Assembly (NCBI GenBank): GCA_965277695.1
Contig: CBDIDQ010000064.1
Coordinates: 1-64,000 of the forward strand
Direction: 5' to 3'
Length of the DNA stretch: 64,000 bases
Source: JABSOG01 sp965277695
GTDB taxonomy: Bacteria; Pseudomonadota; Gammaproteobacteria; Enterobacterales; Alteromonadaceae
This document shows positions 25,920 through 36,696 of the stretch, in pieces. Within the stretch, counting starts at the first letter, position 1. The number at the start of each line of letters is the position of its first letter. The notes under the pieces were generated by a model. That model was not told the DNA's origin. It worked only from the letters and a program-made list of their open reading frames with translations, and searched no databases. Made by a program: the position numbers and the translations under genes.

Positions 25920-26097
25920 GTAAACAGCGGGCAAACAGAGGTAAACCGATGCCGATCAGGCGTAGATAAAGTCTCTTGCGATAGAAAAAAGCTGCCCGCT
26001 AGCCCACGGATTTGGCTTAAATTACAACGATAGTGGTTGAAAAAAATGACTATCGTTAATTTTTTGAAAAAAACTTAATAAAATTGCAATTTAACGC

Positions 26098-26126
26098 TTG
26101 CGCTGAAAAAATCCTTACACTACAAT
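26098..26126 (+). promoter_or_regulatory. tRNA-tuf operon promoter
   Basis: TTGCGC, a 17-base spacer and TACAAT, followed by GCGCACC, a GC-rich discriminator typical of stringently controlled promoters. It lies 20 bases before tRNA-Thr. Confidence 0.7.
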
Positions 26127-26145
26127 GCGCACCACTTAATGACGT

Positions 26146-26221
<76 letters not shown>

Positions 26222-26235
26222 TTAATAAAAAATTT

Positions 26236-26320
26236 GGAGGGGTTCCCGAGTGGTCAAAGGGATCAGACTGTAAATCTGACGGCTCAGCCTTCGCAGGTTC
26301 AAATCCTGCCCCCTCCACCA
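26236..26320 (+). tRNA. tRNA-Tyr (GTA)
   Basis: 85 nt with a long variable arm. Acceptor GGAGGGG pairs with CCCCTCC, anticodon GTA in CTGTAAA, encoded CCA. Confidence 0.95.
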
Positions 26321-26339
26321 TTTTTTCTGCGTATAAAGC

Positions 26340-26413
<74 letters not shown>

Positions 26414-26421
26414 AAAAATAT

Positions 26422-26497
26422 GCTGATATGGCTCAGTTGGTAGAGCGCACCCTTGGTAAGGGTGAGGTCGGCAGTTCGAATCTGCCTATCAGCACCA
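26422..26497 (+). tRNA. tRNA-Thr (GGT)
   Basis: Acceptor GCTGATA pairs with TATCAGC, anticodon GGT in CTTGGTA, encoded CCA. The Thr-Tyr-Gly-Thr order before tuf is the classic tufB block. Confidence 0.95.
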
Positions 26498-26573
26498 TTT
26501 TTTTTGGAAACCACCACAAGTCTGCTGACTTAATTTTTAAATTCACATTTGAGATTATTATAAAGGTGCTCTC

Positions 26574-27755
26574 ATGGCTAAAGAAAAGTTTGAACGTAAT
26601 AAACCCCATGTAAATGTTGGTACAATTGGCCACGTTGACCATGGTAAAACAACACTAACTGCTGCAATTACCAATGTACTTGCTAAGCGTGGTGGCGGTG
26701 AAGCCCGCGCGTTCGACCAAATCGATAATGCACCAGAAGAAAGAGAGCGTGGTATCACAATCTCAACTTCGCATGTAGAGTACGATACAGAAACTCGTCA
26801 CTACGCACACGTAGATTGCCCGGGTCACGCGGATTACGTTAAAAACATGATCACTGGTGCTGCTCAAATGGATGGCGCTATCTTGGTTGTTGCTTCAACT
26901 GATGGCCCTATGCCACAGACTCGTGAGCACATCTTGTTATCACGTCAGGTTGGTGTACCTTTCATCATCGTATTCATGAACAAATGTGACATGGTTGATG
27001 ACGAAGAGTTGCTTGAATTGGTTGAAATGGAAGTACGTGAATTGCTTTCAGAATATGACTTCCCAGGTGATGACTTACCAGTAATTCAAGGTTCTGCACT
27101 TAAAGCCCTTGAAGGCGAAACTGTATGGGAAGATAAAATCATCGAATTGGCTCAAGCCCTTGATGACTACATCCCACAACCAGAGCGTGACATCGACAAG
27201 CCTTTCTTGTTACCTATTGAAGATGTATTCTCAATTCAAGGCCGTGGTACTGTTGTAACCGGTCGTGTTGAGCGTGGTATCGTTAAAGTGGGTGAAGAAG
27301 TTGCCATCGTTGGTATCAAAGAAACTATCAACACCACTTGTACTGGTGTTGAAATGTTCCGTAAATTGCTTGACGAAGGTCGTGCTGGTGAGAATGTTGG
27401 TGTTCTTCTACGTGGTACTAAACGTGAAGAAGTTGAGCGTGGTCAAGTATTGGCGAAGCCTGGTACTATCAACCCGCACACTAAATTCACTTCAGAAGTT
27501 TACGTTCTGTCTAAAGATGAAGGCGGCCGTCATACGCCGTTCTTTAAAGGCTATCGTCCACAGTTCTACTTCCGTACTACTGACGTAACTGGTGACATCC
27601 AGTTGCCAGACGGCGTAGAAATGGTCATGCCTGGTGACAACGTTCAAATGACTGTTGAACTGATTGCCCCTATCGCGATGGACGAAGGCTTGCGCTTCGC
27701 TATCCGTGAAGGTGGCCGTACTGTTGGTGCTGGTGTTGTTGCTTCAATTCTGTAA
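26574..27755 (+). CDS. tufB: Elongation factor Tu
   Basis: A 393-residue GTPase that brings aminoacyl-tRNA to the ribosome. G motifs are present: 'GHVDHGKTTLT' (about 19-29), 'DCPGHADYVKNM', 'NKCDMVDDEELLELVEMEV' and 'GSALKALEG'. Domains 2 and 3 follow ('FSIQGRGTVVTGRVERG', ending 'GRTVGAGVVASIL'). AAAGGTGCTC precedes the ATG. It is co-transcribed with four tRNAs. The downstream genes of many tufB operons (secE, nusG) are absent; an intrinsic terminator and then an rRNA operon follow instead. Confidence 0.98.
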   Translation: MAKEKFERNKPHVNVGTIGHVDHGKTTLTAAITNVLAKRGGGEARAFDQIDNAPEERERGITISTSHVEYDTETRHYAHVDCPGHADYVKNMITGAAQMDGAILVVASTDGPMPQTREHILLSRQVGVPFIIVFMNKCDMVDDEELLELVEMEVRELLSEYDFPGDDLPVIQGSALKALEGETVWEDKIIELAQALDDYIPQPERDIDKPFLLPIEDVFSIQGRGTVVTGRVERGIVKVGEEVAIVGIKETINTTCTGVEMFRKLLDEGRAGENVGVLLRGTKREEVERGQVLAKPGTINPHTKFTSEVYVLSKDEGGRHTPFFKGYRPQFYFRTTDVTGDIQLPDGVEMVMPGDNVQMTVELIAPIAMDEGLRFAIREGGRTVGAGVVASIL

Positions 27756-27775
27756 CACATACAAGTTTTGAGAAA

Positions 27776-27804
27776 GGGTTGCCTGATGGCAACCCTTTTT
27801 TTTT
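27776..27804 (+). terminator. Terminator after tuf
   Basis: GGGTTGCC-TGAT-GGCAACCC followed by nine T. Confidence 0.95.
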
Positions 27805-27858
27805 GCTTTGAAGTTGATACCCCCGGTATCAACCAACCCAAAACGAAATCCTCACCCC

Positions 27859-27910
27859 AGCTGTAGGCAGCGGATTTATCCGCGCAGCGAGCCTAAGCGA
27901 GCGAGGCCCT
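27859..27910. repeat. REP-like palindrome (GTAGGC type)
   Basis: GTAGGCAGCGGATTTATCCG contains a GCGGAT/ATCCGC hairpin, then CGAGCCTAAGCGAGCGAGGC. It is related in style to the element at 51384. The rest of 27805-28090 shows nothing I recognise. Confidence 0.45.
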
Positions 27911-28099
27911 CCCGCCATCACCACCCCAAAACGAGATATTGCCAACCTTTGGATGAAACCCCCGTAGGATGCGCTCTGCGCAACATGTGGATGATGATGT
28001 CGTGCTGTAGAAATGGGCTTATAAACCAGCCATTTTGAACGTTAAATAACCATTCAAATCGTTATATGACAAATTAATGAAATTCTTCTAGAAAAACGC

Positions 28100-28127
28100 T
28101 TGCATTAAAAAAGTAACCCCCTATAAT
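28100..28127 (+). promoter_or_regulatory. rRNA operon P1 promoter
   Basis: TTGCAT, a 16-base spacer and a perfect TATAAT, followed by a GCGC discriminator. It lies about 390 bases before 16S. Confidence 0.85.
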
Positions 28128-28358
28128 GCGCTTCCACTGACACGGCAGAGCAGCCAAATTAGTGAAAGAGAAGTCACAGGGAGGTAACAAAACAAGGTTG
28201 AAGATTAAATAGTTTAAGCGGTTTTGGAAATTCAAAATTGCAACGAAAAATAAATTATTTAATGTTTGACTTTAAAACTAGGAAGCGTAATATACGCATC
28301 CTGCTTCGGACACAACGGCTTGTTAAGCACTGCGACTTAACCAAGCGTCCAAGCAAAC

Positions 28359-28370
28359 GTTCTTTAACAA
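28359..28370 (+). promoter_or_regulatory. boxA antitermination site in the 16S leader
   Basis: GTTCTTTAACAA matches the rrn boxA core (TGCTCTTTAACAA). A second copy is in the spacer at 30569-30579. Confidence 0.8.
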
Positions 28371-28384
28371 TTAGTAATCAATCA

Positions 28385-28400
28385 TCTGTGTGGACACTCA
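28385..28400 (+). other. 16S processing stem, 5' half
   Basis: TCTGTGTGGACACTCA is the exact complement of 30092-30107 downstream of 16S. It forms the long duplex cut by RNase III during 16S maturation. Confidence 0.85.
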
Positions 28401-28514
28401 CAGTTATTAACTTTCTAAAACGATTATTTAGCAACAAGAAGTCTTAATGACAAATGTGATGTGACTACATAGTAATATATATTAACAAAACAGTAATTCA
28501 TTGAAACAGAATTC

Positions 28515-30055
<1,541 letters not shown>

Positions 30056-30091
30056 CCTTAAAGAAGATTAATGCTTACACAGGCTTGCTTT

Positions 30092-30107
30092 TTGAGTGTC
30101 CACACAG
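30092..30107 (+). other. 16S processing stem, 3' half
   Basis: TGAGTGTCCACACAGA pairs with 28385-28400 across the whole 16S. Confidence 0.85.
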
Positions 30108-30165
30108 ATTGTTTTTAGATTACTGTTATTGACGATAAAGAAATTGATTTAAACCCGTAATTTAT

Positions 30166-30241
30166 GGGGCTATAGCTCAGCTGGGAGAGCGCCTGCCTTG
30201 CACGCAGGAGGTCAGCAGTTCGATCCTGCTTAGCTCCACCA
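30166..30241 (+). tRNA. tRNA-Ala (TGC)
   Basis: Acceptor GGGGCTA pairs with TAGCTCC (one G-U), anticodon TGC in CTTGCAC, T-loop TTCGATC, encoded CCA. It is intact in the rRNA spacer. Confidence 0.95.
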
Positions 30242-30257
30242 AATTGTTATTTTCATT

Positions 30258-30333
30258 AGGTTAGTAGCTCAGCTGGTTAGAGCGCACCCCTGATAAGGCT
30301 TGAGGTCGGCAGTTCAAGCGCCCAAGCCTGCAA
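30258..30333 (+). pseudogene. Degenerate tRNA-Ile (GAT)-like sequence
   Basis: The D arm and anticodon loop (CTGATAA) of tRNA-Ile are recognisable, but the anticodon stem has an extra base (AAGGCTTG against GGGTG), the T arm does not fold and no CCA is present. It runs into a terminator-like hairpin. Confidence 0.7.
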
Positions 30334-30357
30334 AACGTTGAAAAAGCAGGCTTTTTC
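30325..30357 (+). terminator. Terminator-like hairpin inside the rRNA spacer
   Basis: AGCCTGC pairs with GCAGGCT around a 14-base loop, followed by TTTTCT. Its position between 16S and 23S is unexpected. The boxA antitermination complex would have to read through it. Confidence 0.6.
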
Positions 30358-30415
30358 TAATTAAAGTTTTTTCCCTTGCACCAGAGGTAGCAGTTCGTTA
30401 CTGCTGAGATTAAGA

Positions 30416-30489
<74 letters not shown>

Positions 30490-30568
30490 CTTCTAATTTC
30501 TTAGATAACTCAAATGAAACATTATTCATTGGGTTTTTGAATACTTTCATTTGCGTTTATCGCAATCG

Positions 30569-30579
30569 TTCTTTAACAA
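30569..30579 (+). promoter_or_regulatory. boxA in the 16S-23S spacer
   Basis: TTCTTTAACAA, ahead of 23S, as in other gammaproteobacterial rrn spacers. Confidence 0.7.
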
Positions 30580-30597
30580 TTTGGAAAAGCTGATAAA
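30572..30597 (+). other. 23S processing stem, 5' half
   Basis: TTTAACAATTTGG-AAAAGCTGATAAA is complementary to 33968-33994 downstream of 23S, apart from one bulged base. It is the RNase III duplex that brackets 23S. Confidence 0.8.
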
Positions 30598-31392
30598 AAA
30601 GTATATTATTTCAAGAGAAATGATTTTTTAAAAATATGGATGTTCTCTTAAGATTTAAAATTAAGATTAATACAAGCGTAAAAACTTGTATGTCTTAGTC
30701 ACTCTATACTTCCATAAATAAGGAGGGGTAGAAACGTTATTCATGAAAGTGAGAACAGCAAAACAAACAACGTCAAATGAAGGACGTGGTTAGTATTTTT
30801 TTAACGAGTCACGGCTCGAAGCTGTTTTTTATGCAATGGGCAAAAATAAAAAACCATTTGGGGTTGTATGGTTAAGTGACTAAGCGTATACGGTGGATGC
30901 CTTGGCAATTAGAGGCGATGAAGGACGTGTAAGTCTGCGATAAGCTATGGTGAGCCAGTAAAAGCACTTTGAGTCATAGATTTCCGAATGGGGAAACCCA
31001 CCCTTAGGGGTCATTACAACTGAATACATAGGTTGTAGAAGCAAACGCGGGGAACTGAAACATCTAAGTACCCGTAGGAAAAGAAATCAACCGAGATCCC
31101 CTGAGTAGCGGCGAGCGAAAGGGGGTTAGCCCTAAAGTGTATTATTGATAGTGGAAGGCTCTGGAAAGTGCCGCGATACAGGGTGATAGCCCCGTACACG
31201 ACGTCGATATAGATATGAATCGAGTAGGTCGGGACACGTGTTATCCTGACTGAACATGGGGGGACCATCCTCCAAGGCTAAATACTCCTGACTGACCGAT
31301 AGTGAACCAGTACCGTGAGGGAAAGGCGAAAAGAACCCCTGTGAGGGGAGTGAAATAGAAACCTGAAACCGTGTGTGGCACGTACAAGCAGT

Positions 31393-31455
31393 GAAGCAAA
31401 AGATCGTGTTTTTTATGCTTGCCTGCCAAAATCAAGCAGAGGGAATTTATATGGT
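31393..31455 (+). other. Extra segment in 23S helix 25
   Basis: Between CAAGCAGT and GTGACTGCGTACC there are about 63 nt, where E. coli has about 16. The segment is AT-rich and contains GCTTG...CAAGC pairing. It is a candidate intervening sequence that may be excised. Confidence 0.55.
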
Positions 31456-31874
31456 GTGACTGCGTACCTTTTGTATAATGGGTCAGCGACTTATATTTTG
31501 TAGCAAGGTTAACCGAATAGGGGAGCCGTAGGGAAACCGAGTCTTAACTGGGCGTTTAGTTGCAAGGTATAGACCCGAAACCCGGTGATCTACCCATGGG
31601 CAGGTTGAAGGTTGAGTAACATCAACTGGAGGACCGAACCACTTATGTTGAAAAATGAGCGGATGACTTGTGGGTAGGAGTGAAAGGCTAATCAAACCGG
31701 GAGATAGCTGGTTCTCCCCGAAAGCTATTTAGGTAGCGCCTCGGTCTTACCCTCGGGGGTAGAGCACTGTTTGGGCTAGGGGGTCATCCCGACTTACCAA
31801 CCCCATGCAAACTCCGAATACCGAGGAGTACTATCGCGGGAGACAGACGGCGGGTGCTAACGTCCGTCGTCAAG

Positions 31875-31907
<33 letters not shown>

Positions 31908-31943
31908 AAAGTATAGCTAAGTGGGAAACGATGTGGAAAGGCT

Positions 31944-32008
<65 letters not shown>

Positions 32009-32062
32009 GAGTCGGTCTGCGCGGAAGATGTAACGGGGCTAAGCTAGTCACCGAAGCTGCGG

Positions 32063-32150
32063 ATTGTGGAACTCTTTATAAAAGCGAAGTTGCAAGAAAA
32101 TGCGTTGGTTTTTAGTTTTTAAACATTAGAGAGTAGTCGGGAGCGTGCAC
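32063..32150 (+). other. Extra segment in 23S helix 45
   Basis: Between GAAGCTGCGG and GGGAGCGTTCTGTAAGCC there are about 95 nt, where E. coli has about 26. The segment is AT-rich, with ACTCT...AGAGT and TTATAAAA...TTTTTAAA pairing, as expected of an intervening sequence. Confidence 0.6.
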
Positions 32151-32859
32151 AGTGTAAGGGAGCGTTCTGTAAGCCGTTGAAGGTGAATCGTGAGGTTTGC
32201 TGGAGGTATCAGAAGTGCGAATGCTGACATGAGTAACGATAAGGGGGGTGAAAAACCTCCCCGCCGGAAGACCAAGGGTTCCTGTCCCATGCTAATCAGG
32301 GCAGGGTTAGTCGGCCCCTAAGGCGAGGCGGAAACGCGTAGTCGATGGGAAACAGGTTAATATTCCTGTACTTTTTATCATTGCGATGGGGGACGGAGAA
32401 GGCTAGGTAAGCATGGCGTTGGTTGTCCATGTGAAAGTGTGTAGGTTGGAGACTTAGGTAAATCCGGGTTTTCATTAAGACTGAGACACGAGACGAGCAC
32501 TACGGTGCAGAAGTTATTGATGCCATGCTTCCAGGAAAATCCTCTAAGCTTCAGATGATATAAGAACCGTACCCCAAACCGACACAGGTGGTCGGGTAGA
32601 GAATACTAAGGCGCTTGAGAGAACTCGGGTGAAGGAACTAGGCAAAATAGTACCGTAACTTCGGGAGAAGGCACGCTATTGACGGTGATGGAACTTGCTT
32701 CGTGAGCTGTTGGGGGTCGCAGAGACTAGGTGGCTGGAACTGTTTATTAAAAACACAGCACTGTGCAAAATCGAAAGATGACGTATACGGTGTGACGCCT
32801 GCCCGGTGCCGGAAGGTTAATTGATTGGGTTAGCTTATTCGTAAGTGGAGAAGCTCATG

Positions 32860-32954
<95 letters not shown>

Positions 32955-33348
32955 CGATGGCCACGCTGTCTCCACCCGAGACTCAGTGAAATTGAAATCG
33001 CAGTGAAGATGCTGTGTACCCGCGGCTAGACGGAAAGACCCCGTGAACCTTTACTATAGCTTGGCAGTGAACTTGAAGCCTACATGTGTAGGATAGGTGG
33101 GAGACTTTGAAGCATGAACGCTAGTTTGTGTGGAGTCAACCTTGAAATACCACCCTTGTATGTTTTGAGTTCTAACGCAGGCCCCTCATCGGGGTCGCGG
33201 ACAGTGTCTGGTGGGTAGTTTGACTGGGGCGGTCTCCTCCTAAAGAGTAACGGAGGAGCACGAAGGTTGGCTAAGTATGGTCGGACATCATACGGTTAGT
33301 GCAATGGCATAAGCCAGCTTAACTGCGAGACAGACACGTCGAGCAGGA

Positions 33349-33380
<32 letters not shown>

Positions 33381-33381
33381 T

Positions 33382-33437
<56 letters not shown>

Positions 33438-33466
33438 ACCGCCCAAGAGTTCATATCGACGGCGGT

Positions 33467-33509
<43 letters not shown>

Positions 33510-33511
33510 TC

Positions 33512-33544
<33 letters not shown>

Positions 33545-33714
33545 TGGTACGCGAGCTGGGTTTAGAACGTCGTGAGACAGTTCGGTCCCTATCTGCCGTG
33601 GGCGTTAGGATGATTGAAAGGGGCTGCTCCTAGTACGAGAGGACCGGAGTGGACGAACCGCTGGTGTTCGGGTTGTTATGCCAATAGCATTGCCCGGTAG
33701 CTACGTTCGGAATC

Positions 33715-33745
<31 letters not shown>

Positions 33746-33967
33746 GAGCCTTGAGATGAATCATCTCTGAGCTTTAAGCTCCTAAAGGGTTGTTGAAGAC
33801 TACAACGTTGATAGGCAAGGTGTGGAAGCGCTGTGAGGCGTGAAGCTAACTTGTACTAATTGCCCGTGAGGCTTAACCATACAAAGTGGTTTTGTTGTTT
33901 AAGTTGTACTTATTGAATGAATAACGTGATACAGAGTTAGAGTGACAGCGTTTTAAGAGACGTACAA

Positions 33968-33994
33968 ATTTATCAGCTTTTTCCAAATTGTTAA
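33968..33994 (+). other. 23S processing stem, 3' half
   Basis: TTTATCAGCTTTTTCCAAAT plus TGTTAAA pairs with 30572-30597 across the whole 23S. Confidence 0.8.
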
Positions 33995-34002
33995 ACCAAA
34001 TT

Positions 34003-34120
34003 CGCCTGGCAGCAATGGCAACATGGTACCACCTGATCCCATCCCGAACTCAGAAGTGAAACGTGTTAGCGCCGATGGTAGTGTGGGAGATCCCATGTGA
34101 GAGTAGGACACCGCCAGGCA
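34003..34120 (+). rRNA. rrf: 5S ribosomal RNA
   Basis: About 118 nt. CGCCTGGC at the 5' end pairs with GCCAGGCA at the 3' end, and CCCATCCCGAACTCAGAAG is the conserved loop. It closes the rRNA operon and is followed by a terminator. Confidence 0.95.
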
Positions 34121-34134
34121 CCCAATAAACGATA

Positions 34135-34166
34135 AACCCCGAATACGTAAGTGTTCGGGGTTTTTT
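34135..34166 (+). terminator. rRNA operon terminator
   Basis: AACCCCGAA...TTCGGGGTT followed by TTTTT. Confidence 0.92.
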
Positions 34167-34204
34167 CGTTTTCGAACAAAAATAAACCTTGAATAATGCT
34201 CCAC

Positions 34205-34232
34205 CCGTAGACGAGAATTTATTCTCGTAGGA
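34205..34232. repeat. Single REP-like hairpin (GTAGACG family)
   Basis: CGTAGACGAGAATTTATTCTCG, a single half-element with the same CGTAGACG head as the other copies. Confidence 0.65.
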
Positions 34233-34285
34233 AGCCTAGGCGACCGTAAACCCGCCGGGCACCACAAGCTCTCAATCAATTCCCA

Positions 34286-34301
34286 GTCTACGTATGTAGA
34301 C
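34286..34301. promoter_or_regulatory. BlaI/MecI-type operator
   Basis: GTCTACGTATGTAGAC is an inverted repeat that closely resembles the bla/mec dyad (CTACATATGTAG core). It lies 54 bases before the BlaI-like gene, as expected for autorepression. Confidence 0.65.
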
Positions 34302-34355
34302 AACCACTCATCATCTGCTAAACTTACCAGCTGGAACAATCCCAAAGGTAATATA

Positions 34356-34733
34356 ATGACCAACAAAACATTAAGTGACATGCAGTTACTGATTATGACC
34401 GCGCTGTGGGATATTCAGCAAGGTTCGGTCGCTGAGGTGTTAGCTGCACTGACAGATAAAAAATACGCGCGTACGACTGTAGCGACGATGTTGACTCGAT
34501 TAGAAAAGCAAGATTTTGTCGGCAGTAAAAAAGAGCAGGGCGTAAATGTGTATTTTCCTTTGGTTGAACAACAGACGGTGCAACAATCGTCAATCAGTCA
34601 GCTGCTGAAAAACTTTTTTGGTGATCGCAAATCTAATCTGGTGTCTTTTTTACTCGATGACGATGTGAGTGAGCAAGAATTGGCGCAAGTCAGAGCATTG
34701 CTCGATCAAAAACAAAAGCAGCAAAAGTCTTAG
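34356..34733 (+). CDS. BlaI/MecI/CopY family transcriptional repressor
   Basis: A 125-residue winged-helix repressor. The family pattern is clear: 'LSDMQLLIMTALWDIQQGSVAEVLAAL' (about 6-32), the recognition helix in 'YARTTVATMLTRLEKQDFV' (about 37-55), and a C-terminal dimerisation helix ('DDDVSEQELAQVRALLDQK'). It should repress itself and the downstream M56 gene through the dyad at 34286-34301. AAAGGTAATATA precedes the ATG. The partner lies 28 bases downstream. Whether the signal is a beta-lactam or something else cannot be read from the sequence. Confidence 0.88.
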   Translation: MTNKTLSDMQLLIMTALWDIQQGSVAEVLAALTDKKYARTTVATMLTRLEKQDFVGSKKEQGVNVYFPLVEQQTVQQSSISQLLKNFFGDRKSNLVSFLLDDDVSEQELAQVRALLDQKQKQQKS

Positions 34734-34761
34734 CTGTTATGGTTATTATGAGTGATGAGCG

Positions 34762-36693
34762 GTGAGCGCTGAATGGTTGATCCCCGATTATTGGCTGACT
34801 GGCTTGGGATCGTGGGCGGTCTCGTATTTTTTACATAGCACGGTGATCCTCGGGTCAATTTTGTTATTGACTCATTTTGCCCACCGTCTGTCACACAGCA
34901 GTAAAGATGTCTTAATCAAAATTGGTTTGGTCGCAGGTATACTCACCGCTTCAACTCAGTTTGTACAAAGTTCTAATGGAACGTTTGTCAGCGCCCTAAT
35001 ATTTGACATCGCGCCACAGCAAACCAGCAAAGCCATTTCAAAACAACCCCAAGCTGCTGTCGACATACCACGAGCAACAGCCATCCGTGAAATTGACTGG
35101 TTGGCTGAACGATGGTCGCAAATAAATACTTTACCAGGGTTTTTATTGGCTTGGCTGTTGGGTAGCAGTTTTTTTGCGCTGCGTTTTATTTATCTGTGGC
35201 AACGGTTCAGCCGCGCTATTGGTCAGCGTGTAAGGTTAACTCATCAGCCTGTGCTTGAGTTATGCCAACGGCTTAAGCTGAATATGTCAATTAAGCGTTC
35301 GCTTAAGTTAACTCAGTCAAATCAAATCGTTTCACCGATGGCAATTGGATTGTCTGAAATCTGCATCCCCGAGGATTTGTGGCATAAGGTGGATGAAGAG
35401 CAGTTCACGGCGATCATTGCCCATGAGCTGGCACATGTGGCGAGAATGGATTCTTCTTGGCTGTTTTTTTGGCATCTAATGTCGATTGTATTTTTCTTCC
35501 AACCGCTAAATAAGCTAACTCAGTTGAGTTTTCAGTCTCGGGCTGAGTTTCTTGCTGATGCGATGGCAGTCAGGCAAACCAAAGATCCGGTTGCGATGGT
35601 GAATAGTTTGATGAACGCCGCTAAATTGGCAAGGCTCAATTCATTACAGTCTATGGCTGTGCATCTGTTGGGACGAAACGCCACGATTGTTGAGCGAGCT
35701 AAAAGCTTGCTTGACGAAAACCCGATGAAAACGCAAACCTCATTGTCATTTATTGCGTTATCAGCGATAGCGATAGTTACGGTGGCTGCGTTAGGGCTGC
35801 CGTCAATTTCATTAGCCAGTAAACAACTACCTACCGTTGATTTTGGGCAACAGACTTTGACGGTTGATCATAGTGATTTATGGCAATTATCGACGGATGC
35901 CAGTTTGCCGTTTGAGACCACTATTGACCACCATGAGGCGATTGCCGGTTTGTCAGTAGAGATACATACCAAAGATGTCACTTTTACTGATAGTTTGGAT
36001 AGCATCGCCAAGATAGCCCCCGGGGGAGATTTGCGCTTTGTTAGTCGCAGTATCTATCAGTCAAAAACCTTACTGATTAAGGCGGATGATTCGGGAGAGT
36101 TAAAGTACAGCTTTAAAGAGGGTGATGAGTGGGTAACGGATCAGTGGGCGGCTGAACAGTTTATTGGCGAGCTGCTGGATATTACCATGGGCAGAAGTGA
36201 CGAATTCAAGCGTAACCGACTCAAAGCGTACACCAATGCTCGACCCAAGAAAGTGCAAACCGATGCTTTTATGGTAACCACAGAGCTGTTGATTAGGGCA
36301 TTGCGCAATGAGAGTGGAATTTACTCTGAAGAGGATTTGCTGATAGTGACGGCGATGTTTAAGTCGCCGGGGTTTTTTCACCGTGGCGAGGTTAAATGGA
36401 GCGTCGATGAGATTGAAAACAACAGTCCTTTCACGGTTACCGTGGTAAAACATGGGTTGAACGACGCTGTAGTGAATCGTTTCGGTCATCTTAATATTCG
36501 CACCACAAGTGAGGATACGTTGGTGCAAAGCTCGCAGTACTATCTAAACAATAAAGCCTATTATGAGTTGTTTTTGGCGGCCACCGAACAACCTTATGTT
36601 GCCGGTGAAACCGAAAAAGCAATGGTGAGGTTTTTAGTCAGGTTGCACTTTAATACTCCCGAAGGCGTATTATTGTGGCTCGAAGAAGAATAA
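34762..36693 (+). CDS. BlaR1-like M56 membrane metallopeptidase
   Basis: A 643-residue protein. Four or so membrane segments lie in the first 330 residues. The zinc motif 'IIAHELAHVARMD' (HExxH, about 218-230) and 'RAEFLADAMAVR' are typical of M56. After the last membrane helix (about 330-350) comes a roughly 290-residue periplasmic domain without the SxxK/SxN/KTG penicillin-binding motifs of true BlaR1, so the sensed signal is unknown. In this family the peptidase inactivates the BlaI-type repressor encoded just upstream. The start is GTG with GAGCGGTGA upstream. It converges on the lplT-plsC fusion. Confidence 0.85.
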   Translation: MSAEWLIPDYWLTGLGSWAVSYFLHSTVILGSILLLTHFAHRLSHSSKDVLIKIGLVAGILTASTQFVQSSNGTFVSALIFDIAPQQTSKAISKQPQAAVDIPRATAIREIDWLAERWSQINTLPGFLLAWLLGSSFFALRFIYLWQRFSRAIGQRVRLTHQPVLELCQRLKLNMSIKRSLKLTQSNQIVSPMAIGLSEICIPEDLWHKVDEEQFTAIIAHELAHVARMDSSWLFFWHLMSIVFFFQPLNKLTQLSFQSRAEFLADAMAVRQTKDPVAMVNSLMNAAKLARLNSLQSMAVHLLGRNATIVERAKSLLDENPMKTQTSLSFIALSAIAIVTVAALGLPSISLASKQLPTVDFGQQTLTVDHSDLWQLSTDASLPFETTIDHHEAIAGLSVEIHTKDVTFTDSLDSIAKIAPGGDLRFVSRSIYQSKTLLIKADDSGELKYSFKEGDEWVTDQWAAEQFIGELLDITMGRSDEFKRNRLKAYTNARPKKVQTDAFMVTTELLIRALRNESGIYSEEDLLIVTAMFKSPGFFHRGEVKWSVDEIENNSPFTVTVVKHGLNDAVVNRFGHLNIRTTSEDTLVQSSQYYLNNKAYYELFLAATEQPYVAGETEKAMVRFLVRLHFNTPEGVLLWLEEE

Positions 36694-36696
36694 CCG

